DNA of 20,208 bases from NCBI GenBank assembly GCA_900753095.1, contig CAADXT010000032.1, forward strand, positions 1-20,208, given 5' to 3'. Origin of the DNA: Eggerthellaceae bacterium. Lineage in GTDB: Bacteria; Actinomycetota; Coriobacteriia; Coriobacteriales; Eggerthellaceae. The number at the start of each line of letters is the position of its first letter. Position 1 is the stretch's first letter. Positions 14,705-20,208 of this stretch are shown here, piece after piece. The translations under genes and the position numbers were made by a program. The notes below the pieces were generated by a model that saw only the letters and a list, made by a program, of their open reading frames with translations, searched no databases and was not told the origin of the DNA.

Positions 14705-16042
14705 ATGGAAGACCATAAGCTTTCCCTGCACGACAACATTGCGAAGGTCAACGCCATTGACCCCGAACTGTACGAGCGCTATCCCGTGAAGCGCGGTTTG
14801 CGCAACAGCGATGGCTCGGGCGTTATCGCAGGCGTCACCAACATCTCCAACGTTCACGGCTATCTGATGAACGAGGGCGATAAGGTGCCCGACGAAGGCA
14901 AGCTTACCTTCCGCGGCTACAGCATCTACGATCTTATCGGCGGCGACGCAACCAAGCGCCGTGGGTTCGAGGAAATCGCCTACCTGCTGCTGATGGGCGA
15001 GCTGCCCACGGAAAGCCAGCTCGATGTGTTCGTGGAAGCCCTCGATGCGCAGCGCAGCCTGCCCGACGGCTTCACCGCAACCAAGATCATGAGCACGCCT
15101 TCGCACAACATCATGAATCTGCTGCAGCGTTCGGTGCTGATGCTCTACGCCGACGACCCGAAGGCGGAGGACCGCTCGTTCGAGCACGAGATCAGCACGG
15201 CGATCTCGCTCCTTTCGCGCCTGCCGCGCATCATGGTTCTGGCGCATTACGCCAAGCGTGCGGCATTCTATGGCGAGTCGATGATCATGCACCGCTTTAT
15301 TCCTGGGCAGTCTACCTCCGAAACCATTCTTTCCATGCTACGCCCGAACCGCGAGTTCACGCCCGAAGAGGCCCGCATGCTCGACATCATGATGTGCCTG
15401 CATGCCGAGCATGGCGGCGGCAACAACTCCACGTTCCCCTGCCGCGTCCTTTCCTCTGCCGATACCGACCCGTACGCTGCGTACGCCGGCGCCATCGGCT
15501 CCCTGAAGGGCAGCAAGCACGGCGGCGCAAACCACCAGGTGCTGGCCATGCAGAAGGAAATCAAGGAAAACGTTAAGAACTGGGAAGACGAGGACGAGGT
15601 TGCTTCCTACATCGCGAAGATCGTGAACAAGGAAGCGTTCGACCATACGGGCCTTATCTACGGCATGGGCCATGCGGTGTACACGCTTTCCGACCCGCGC
15701 GCGGTTATCTGCAAGGAATTCGCCACGAAGCTTGCCGAGGGCACCGAGTACGAGGCCGAGTTGAACCTCCTGAAGCTCATCGAACGCTTGAGCCCCGAAG
15801 TTATCCTGCAGGAAAAGGGCACCAAGAAGGAAATGTGCGCGAACGTGGATATGTACTCTGGCTTCGTGTACTCGATGATGGGCATTCCTCAGGACATGAT
15901 CACTCCGCTGTTCGCCTGCTCGCGCATGGCTGGTTGGGCCGCACATCGCTTCGAAGAGCTGGTAAGCGGCAAGCGCATCATCCGCCCTGCTTACAAGACG
16001 GCGGTGAAGGAACGCGCGTACAAGCCTATCGAAGAACGCTAG
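14705..16042 (+). CDS. gltA: Citrate synthase (citrate/2-methylcitrate synthase family)
   Basis: A 445-residue enzyme that condenses acetyl-CoA with oxaloacetate to citrate. The conserved active-site blocks are present: HAEHGGGN with His236, GSLKGSKHGGAN with His272, GLIYGMGHAVY with His323, and VDMYSG with Asp382. The length and N-terminal RGLRNSDGSGV...TNISNVHG stretch fit the long citrate synthase type found in many anaerobes. In such organisms it usually feeds an incomplete cycle toward 2-oxoglutarate and glutamate; that role is inference. The ATG at 14705 has AAAGGA 6 bases upstream. An ATG at 14690 is in frame but has no properly spaced ribosome site. It is monocistronic, with a palindromic operator candidate upstream and a strong terminator downstream. 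Confidence 0.95.
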   Translation: MEDHKLSLHDNIAKVNAIDPELYERYPVKRGLRNSDGSGVIAGVTNISNVHGYLMNEGDKVPDEGKLTFRGYSIYDLIGGDATKRRGFEEIAYLLLMGELPTESQLDVFVEALDAQRSLPDGFTATKIMSTPSHNIMNLLQRSVLMLYADDPKAEDRSFEHEISTAISLLSRLPRIMVLAHYAKRAAFYGESMIMHRFIPGQSTSETILSMLRPNREFTPEEARMLDIMMCLHAEHGGGNNSTFPCRVLSSADTDPYAAYAGAIGSLKGSKHGGANHQVLAMQKEIKENVKNWEDEDEVASYIAKIVNKEAFDHTGLIYGMGHAVYTLSDPRAVICKEFATKLAEGTEYEAELNLLKLIERLSPEVILQEKGTKKEMCANVDMYSGFVYSMMGIPQDMITPLFACSRMAGWAAHRFEELVSGKRIIRPAYKTAVKERAYKPIEER

Positions 16043-16065
16043 CACCCGTATTCGCAACAGTTACG

Positions 16066-16096
16066 AGAGGGACTCCCACGGGAGCCCTTCTTTTTT
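16066..16096 (+). terminator. Intrinsic terminator of the citrate synthase gene
   Basis: The GAGGG-A-CTCC stem (from 16066) pairs with GGAG-C-CCTTC with one internal mismatch and is followed by TTTTTT (16091-16096), 24 bases after the stop codon. Confidence 0.85.
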
Positions 16097-16110
16097 GCGC
16101 GTCGGTCGGG

Positions 16111-16131
16111 TGTCCAATGGGGACAGCTTTT
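16111..16131 (+). terminator. Second, weaker terminator after citrate synthase
   Basis: TGTCC (16111-16115) pairs with GGACA (16121-16125), followed by GC and a run of six T from 16128. The stem is short, and it would act as a backup to the terminator at 16066. Confidence 0.5.
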
Positions 16132-16133
16132 TT

Positions 16134-16618
16134 GAGGTAAGGGCGCTCGAAGGGAGATGCCCTCATTGAGCCCGACCCCTGCTGGAATCTTCTCTTGCCC
16201 CGGAACCCTCCTTGCGCGTTGCGGGGCTCAATTGGGCAGGACTCTCCCAGAGTTTCCACCGTGGTCGGTCGAGTTCCGGCGATTTCGATGTCGCGTGAAG
16301 TCCGGGCGTCTGGCCGCGCGTTTCTTGACGCCCCGTCATTCGTCGGCGGGTGCCTCTTTGCGGTGCGTTCCCGTGGCGAGAAATGCACCGAATGCGCGTT
16401 TCTCGGGGTTCGGTCGTGAAAAACGCGCTTATGTGGCAAGAGTCGCGCGAAATGCGCGCCTCAGGGCGGGTTTTTCCTTGAGAATCCGCGCATTTGGCGC
16501 AGATCTTGCCATTCACAGGCGCAAATCCGCACATTTGGCCTGTTTCTCGCCGCATAGCCCTCGTTTTCTTGCTGAAAGGCAACATGCGCGCACATTGTGC
16601 GCCGAACTTGCCAGCACG
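16134..16618. repeat. Intergenic region with degenerate GCGCATTT-type repeats
   Basis: About 485 bases with no convincing gene. It contains a 9-bp inverted repeat ATTGAGCCC (16165-16173) with GGGCTCAAT (16224-16232), a CGAGAAA/TTTCTCG pair (16377-16383 with 16399-16405), a CGCGCGAAATGCGCG stretch near 16443, and a direct repeat AATCCGC(G/A)CATTTGGC near 16484 and 16526. The CGCATTT-GGC words resemble half of the citrate synthase palindrome. Frames here encode only arginine-rich, compositionally biased peptides. Confidence 0.45.
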
Positions 16619-16647
16619 AAAAAAGGAGCCCCGCAGGACTCCCTTTT
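16619..16647 (-). terminator. Intrinsic terminator of the NhaC-family gene
   Basis: On the minus strand AAAAGGGAGTCC pairs across a 4-base loop with GGGCTCCTTTTTT (with G-T wobbles), starting 26 bases after the stop. The T run is built into the 3' arm. Confidence 0.75.
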
Positions 16648-16672
16648 GTGCAGAGGTGATTGCTGCAAAGCG

Positions 16673-18301
16673 CTAAGCAGCTTGCTTGCTTCCCCTTATG
16701 CGCGTTGCCACAACTACCGCGAGGATAACAACGATGCCGCCGATAAGCGAAGGCCAGGGGCTGCCGGTGAAGCCGGAAACCAAGTAGCCGACCAGGCATA
16801 CTGCGGCAACGATGGTTGCGTAAGGAATCTGGGTTGCCACATGGCGCAGGTGGTTACATTCCGCGCCTGCCGAGGAAAGAATGGTCGTGTCGGAGATGGG
16901 CGAGATATGGTCGCCGTATACCGCGCCAGCGAGCGTTGCGCCGATGGTAACTAGGAACAGCGGGTCGCCTTCGGGGAAGATGCCCAAAACGATGGGCAGG
17001 ATCAAAGCTGCGGTGCCCCAGGAAGTGCCCATGGCAAAGCCGATGAAGCCCGAAACCACGAAGATGACAGCCGGCAGCAAAGAGAGCTGGAAGCCGATGC
17101 TGGTAAGCGTGGTGGCAACGAACTCGCCTGTGCCCAGCATGTAGCGGCAGGCACCGCCAAGGCTCCATGCCAGAACCAGGATCATGATGGCGCCCACCAT
17201 GGAGCGCACGCCTTCGGATGCGCCTTCGGTGAAGCCGGCCAGGGTGGTGAGCTTGCGGGGAAGGAACATGCACGCGGCAACAACCAGCGCTACCGCAGCG
17301 CCAATGCACAAACCGCTAATGGGGTCTTCGCCTACAGCGGTTGCGAAATCAACGCCCTCGAAGAAGCCGCCAACGTAGAGCATGCCCGTGATAGAGAACA
17401 CGATGAGCACCAAGATGGGGATGATGAGGTCGTACACCTTGCCGTTGGGCGACACGTCCAAGCCCTTGAATTGCTCGATGGCCTTGCCCGCGCCTTCCAG
17501 GTCGGATTGCTCGGTAACAACCGTTTCGATGGCGTCGGGATCCTTTGGAACGCCCGCCTTTGCAACTGCCTCCAAAGCGGAAGGGTGCTCGGGGATGGCA
17601 CTGTACTGATGCGCATCGCAGTCGCGCTGGGCCTTGCCCATGCTGAAGAAGTCTTTGCCGAAACCGCACATAGCGAACACAAACACGATGGTGATCAGGG
17701 CGTACAGGTTGTAAGGGATAGAAGCACAGAAGATGTTGAAGCCGTCTTCGCCCATGTAGCCGCCCATGGCAACTGCCCAAGAGGAAACAGGAGCGATGAT
17801 GCACACCGGCGCGGCGGTGGAGTCGATGATCCAGGCCAGCTTTTCATGGCTGATGCGGAACTTGTCGGTCACCGGGCGCATAACCGCACCCACCGTAAGG
17901 CAGTTGAAGTAGTCGTCCACGAATACCACGATGCCCAACACGGCCGTCATCACGGTTGCCATGCGCGCGCTTTTGATGTGCTTTGCGGCCCATTCAGCGT
18001 AAGCTCGCGAGCCGCCCGCAACGGCAACAACCACAACCAAGGCGCCTAACAGCGCAAGGAACAGAATAAGCGCCGCATTGGAGGCGATTTGCTCGGCCAT
18101 CACCTGGGGGATAAGCGTGAAGGCGGTAATAAGCTGCTGAACGCCCGCACCTTCCAGGCAGAACTCATAGATGATGAGACCTGAGAACACGCCAACCAGC
18201 AAAGAGGAATACACCTCCTTGGTTAGAAGGGCCAGGCCCAGCGCCAAAAGCGGCGGCACGATGGACCAGGCTCCGGTGGAAATTAGCTCGAAGCCTTCCA
18301 T
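16673..18301 (-). CDS. NhaC-family Na+/H+ antiporter-type membrane protein
   Basis: A 542-residue integral membrane protein of the NhaC family. The ATG at 18301 was chosen because AAGGAG lies 6 bases upstream; an ATG two codons earlier is too close to that site. About a dozen hydrophobic segments are visible. The family signature is near the C-terminus: GTSWGTAALILP around 425, then GDHISPISDTTILSS from about 463 and NHLRHVATQIPYA. The middle holds an unusually long hydrophilic, acidic loop of about 70 residues (from KAQRDCDAHQ to SPNGKVYD), probably cytoplasmic. Family members exchange sodium for protons, but some transport organic acids or amino acids, so the substrate is open. A consensus TATAAT stands at 18419-18424. 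It is transcribed in the same direction as the DUF308 gene, but a terminator lies between them. Confidence 0.88.
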   Translation of the reverse strand: MEGFELISTGAWSIVPPLLALGLALLTKEVYSSLLVGVFSGLIIYEFCLEGAGVQQLITAFTLIPQVMAEQIASNAALILFLALLGALVVVVAVAGGSRAYAEWAAKHIKSARMATVMTAVLGIVVFVDDYFNCLTVGAVMRPVTDKFRISHEKLAWIIDSTAAPVCIIAPVSSWAVAMGGYMGEDGFNIFCASIPYNLYALITIVFVFAMCGFGKDFFSMGKAQRDCDAHQYSAIPEHPSALEAVAKAGVPKDPDAIETVVTEQSDLEGAGKAIEQFKGLDVSPNGKVYDLIIPILVLIVFSITGMLYVGGFFEGVDFATAVGEDPISGLCIGAAVALVVAACMFLPRKLTTLAGFTEGASEGVRSMVGAIMILVLAWSLGGACRYMLGTGEFVATTLTSIGFQLSLLPAVIFVVSGFIGFAMGTSWGTAALILPIVLGIFPEGDPLFLVTIGATLAGAVYGDHISPISDTTILSSAGAECNHLRHVATQIPYATIVAAVCLVGYLVSGFTGSPWPSLIGGIVVILAVVVATRIRGSKQAA

Positions 18302-18418
18302 GAACATCTCCTTACAGCAAAACGGAGCGGAGGCGATGCGGCCCAGGGAAGGCGGCGGGCGCGGTTCGCGCTGACGCATTTCCTGCGCAGCGTTGCCTGC
18401 GCATTTTCAACTGTGCCG

Positions 18419-18424
18419 ATTATA
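18419..18424 (-). promoter_or_regulatory. Consensus -10 box of the NhaC-family gene
   Basis: TATAAT on the minus strand, about 118 bases before the start codon; no good -35 was found. Just downstream, CCTGCGCA occurs twice (18382-18389 and 18396-18403), and TGCGCATTTT (18398-18407) equals the core of the citrate synthase palindrome. Confidence 0.45.
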
Positions 18425-18540
18425 GGGCAGCCGTGTTGCTTCGGCGTTGCATTTACGAGCGCAGGAACGCGAATTGGGTGGGCGGTAGGGATAACAAAAA
18501 GGGATAGTACCCTTTTGCTATTTCGGGTATGGCTGCTGGA

Positions 18541-18580
18541 AAGGAAAAGCCCCGCTGGTCTGCGTGGGGAAAGCGGGGCT
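18541..18580 (-). terminator. Intrinsic terminator of the DUF308 gene
   Basis: A perfect 9-bp stem AGCCCCGCT (18548-18556) with AGCGGGGCT (18572-18580). On the minus strand the 3' arm runs into TTTTCCTTT. Confidence 0.85.
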
Positions 18581-18615
18581 CAGAAGTTGATGTGCGAGTG
18601 CGCGAAATAGCGTTC

Positions 18616-19140
18616 TTACAGGAAATATTTCCCTGCGTTGGCACCCACCACGATAAGATCGACGCCGCGAAGCAGAGCGAACAGTGCGATGAACAGGGCC
18701 AGCATCTCAGGCAGGTAGAAGAACAGGAAGCCGATGACGATGGAGATGATGCCCGAAACCAGCATCCATCCCCAAAGGGGCAAGCCTGAGCGCTTGATCA
18801 TGAAGGCCGCTACAACTTCGTACACGCCGAAAACGAGGACGAAGGCGCCGATGACCCAAGGGAGCACTGCGGCGAATGCGAACGGATGAATCACGAACAT
18901 GGCGCCGATAAGGACGTCCAAGATGCCGTAGGCCAAGATCCACCCCGAAAAGCCCAGGAGCTCACGGTCGCGGATGAAGGTGGCGATGTTCACCACGCCT
19001 GAAACCACGAATGCCGCGCCTACCATGAAAGCGATCGATGCCAGCGTGAGGCCCGGGAAAAAGGCGCACACCAAACCAAAGAGGATGAAAAGCACGCCTG
19101 CAACGATAAGCTGCCAGTTGCGTTCGGTTTTCGAGTTCAT
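18616..19140 (-). CDS. DUF308/HdeD-family membrane protein
   Basis: A 174-residue protein made almost entirely of six hydrophobic helices arranged as repeated two-helix units, each rich in Gly and starting from patterns such as GVLFILFGLVCAFFPG and GILDVLIGAMFVIHP. This is the HdeD/DUF308 family; E. coli HdeD is linked to acid resistance, but the molecular activity is not established. The ATG at 19140 is preceded by GAGGAGGGG. It ends with a short hydrophilic tail, VVGANAGKYFL. It appears to be a single-gene unit with a strong terminator. The 255 bases upstream to the next gene contain no recognised feature apart from a minus-strand TACAAT near 19175 that could be a -10 box. Confidence 0.88.
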   Translation of the reverse strand: MNSKTERNWQLIVAGVLFILFGLVCAFFPGLTLASIAFMVGAAFVVSGVVNIATFIRDRELLGFSGWILAYGILDVLIGAMFVIHPFAFAAVLPWVIGAFVLVFGVYEVVAAFMIKRSGLPLWGWMLVSGIISIVIGFLFFYLPEMLALFIALFALLRGVDLIVVGANAGKYFL

Positions 19141-19395
19141 AACAACCCCTCCTCGTATACCGTTTTCCCTTATTGTAATGCGGTTTTTGTCCGACGGCCG
19201 TTGGTGTAAGAGAAAGGAAACAACGGGGAAGCGAATGGGGCTGGGCTCGGTTCTTTTGGGCCTATTGGGCAGACGCTGGTGGACGCCGAAAGCTTGCTCG
19301 GCCGCATTCGTCTGGAGGGGAGGCCGCCTTATTGGACGTCCTGCTGTGGCTGCGCGCTTTGGGCGGTGGGGTGCTAAGGTTGCGCCGGCGCGGGG

Positions 19396-20112
19396 TTACG
19401 CAGAAACGAAAGGCAAGGGGATGTCGTGCGGTTCCGCAGGGATGGTTCCCACTTTCTGCTCGGCAAAAGCGACGCCCGCAACGTGGCAGACGTCGGTGAG
19501 CTGCGAAAGGTAGCGATCGTAGTTCCCGGCTCCGTATCCTAGGCGGTTGCCGTGCTCGTCGAAGCCTACGGCGGGCACCACCAGGAAGTCGATTTCGCTT
19601 GCGGCAACATAGGGCATCTCGGAAAGCTCGGGGCTGTCGTGGCGGTATTCCTTGAGCGGGTCGTTCAAGAACGGCACGCTGTTGATGCGGAAAGCTTCGG
19701 CAGGCACTGCGCGCATCTCCATGGTTTGCTGGGTGATGTGCGGCGCCGCAGGGTCGGACCCCGGCTCGCGCATGCCGCGCCCGACGGCGTCGGGGATGCC
19801 GTGGGCATCGGGCATCATGCAGGGGAAAGCGACGGTGCACCCTTGGCTGTAGGCGTGGCTGATGAAGTTGCCCAGGTTCGCCTCCCAGGGGAATGCTGCG
19901 TATACGGCAACAGTGAAAGTGCCCGACTCATTTTCGGACAGCAACGTATCAAGCTGCTGGTTCAATTCGGCGCAAATTCGCGCGCTTTTTGCGGCTTTCG
20001 TTTCCTTCGGGAGCGCCTTGCGGGCTGCTTTTGCTTGGGCGCGCAGGCGGTTGCGTATTTCGGCGGCTGGTTTGCCCTTAGGCGTTGCGGTATGTGCATT
20101 AGTGCTGTTCAT
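19396..20112 (-). CDS. 5-formyltetrahydrofolate cyclo-ligase family protein
   Basis: A 238-residue cytoplasmic enzyme that converts 5-formyltetrahydrofolate to 5,10-methenyltetrahydrofolate with ATP. The N-terminal basic helix RAQAKAARKALP and the C-terminal family signature VVPAVGFDEHGNRLGYGAG with NYDR (178-200) are clear, and FPWEANL (74-80) supplies the conserved substrate-region glutamate. It is longer than typical members (about 180-200 residues) because of an N-terminal extension and extra residues around 101-135. The ATG at 20112 has no ribosome site, but a promoter -10 ends only 7 bases upstream, indicating a leaderless mRNA starting at this codon. This excludes the longer frame from 20205. 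No folate gene is adjacent within the window. Confidence 0.9.
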   Translation of the reverse strand: MNSTNAHTATPKGKPAAEIRNRLRAQAKAARKALPKETKAAKSARICAELNQQLDTLLSENESGTFTVAVYAAFPWEANLGNFISHAYSQGCTVAFPCMMPDAHGIPDAVGRGMREPGSDPAAPHITQQTMEMRAVPAEAFRINSVPFLNDPLKEYRHDSPELSEMPYVAASEIDFLVVPAVGFDEHGNRLGYGAGNYDRYLSQLTDVCHVAGVAFAEQKVGTIPAEPHDIPLPFVSA

Positions 20113-20119
20113 GGTGAGT

Positions 20120-20147
20120 ATTGTACGCCCCGCATATTTGTTGGCAA
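20120..20147 (-). promoter_or_regulatory. Promoter giving a leaderless transcript for the cyclo-ligase gene
   Basis: On the minus strand, TTGCCA (20142-20147), a 16-base spacer and TACAAT (20120-20125), then 7 bases to the ATG at 20112. Normal start-site spacing puts transcription start at or one base from the A of the start codon. Confidence 0.65.
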
Positions 20148-20208
20148 AGCATCCGAAAGGGGCCGTTTTCAAAGGGTGTTCGGTGCACGCTTTAGCCGCA
20201 AGCACGGC

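Noticed and set aside
16157..16954. A 265-codon plus-strand frame running from the gap into the antiporter gene.
   Set aside because: No recognisable domain, arginine/alanine-biased, crosses a terminator and overlaps a conserved gene on the other strand.

Overview
The window reads as chromosomal DNA of a high-GC anaerobic bacterium. The gene families, codon use, frequent GTG/TTG starts and AGGAGG-type ribosome sites suggest a gut actinobacterium of the class Coriobacteriia, probably Eggerthellaceae. That placement is inference from protein resemblance; no rRNA or taxonomic marker is present. No phage, insertion sequence, CRISPR array or secretion system was seen. Coding density is only moderate, and several long gaps hold structured non-coding DNA.

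Layout. 1-1300: the end of an iron-sulfur L-serine dehydratase, a terminator, then a short-chain dehydrogenase that strongly resembles bile-acid 12alpha-hydroxysteroid dehydrogenases. 1570-5200 (minus strand): a complete polar amino acid ABC importer. Two permeases and the ATPase form one operon. The lipoprotein binding protein is a separate unit with its own promoter, separated from the ATPase by a terminator and a 224-bp palindrome. 5270-7800 (plus): an MsbA-like ABC exporter half-transporter and a small HMA metal-binding protein. 7800-9800: degenerate repeats, a four-copy tandem repeat, and a UgtP/MGDG-synthase-like glycosyltransferase on the minus strand. 9738-9911: a tRNA-Thr(CGT) with a clear promoter and terminator. 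10121-11317: an MFS efflux-type transporter. 11467-11671: a second large palindrome between convergent genes. 11726-14071 (minus): an acetyl-CoA hydrolase/transferase-family CoA transferase preceded by a shikimate dehydrogenase-family enzyme. 14705-16042: citrate synthase with a perfect 22-bp palindrome at its promoter. 16673-20112 (minus): an NhaC-type antiporter, a DUF308/HdeD membrane protein and 5-formyltetrahydrofolate cyclo-ligase, the last apparently from a leaderless transcript.

Function. The genes fit a fermentative amino-acid user: uptake of polar amino acids, serine deamination to pyruvate, CoA transfer, citrate formation toward glutamate, cation/proton balance, glycolipid synthesis and one-carbon metabolism. 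There is no single large operon and no obvious novel multi-gene system. The more unusual content is non-coding: two large inverted-repeat elements, a tandem repeat abutting a stop codon, a 15-bp motif shared by the two importer promoters, and the citrate synthase palindrome with partial copies elsewhere.
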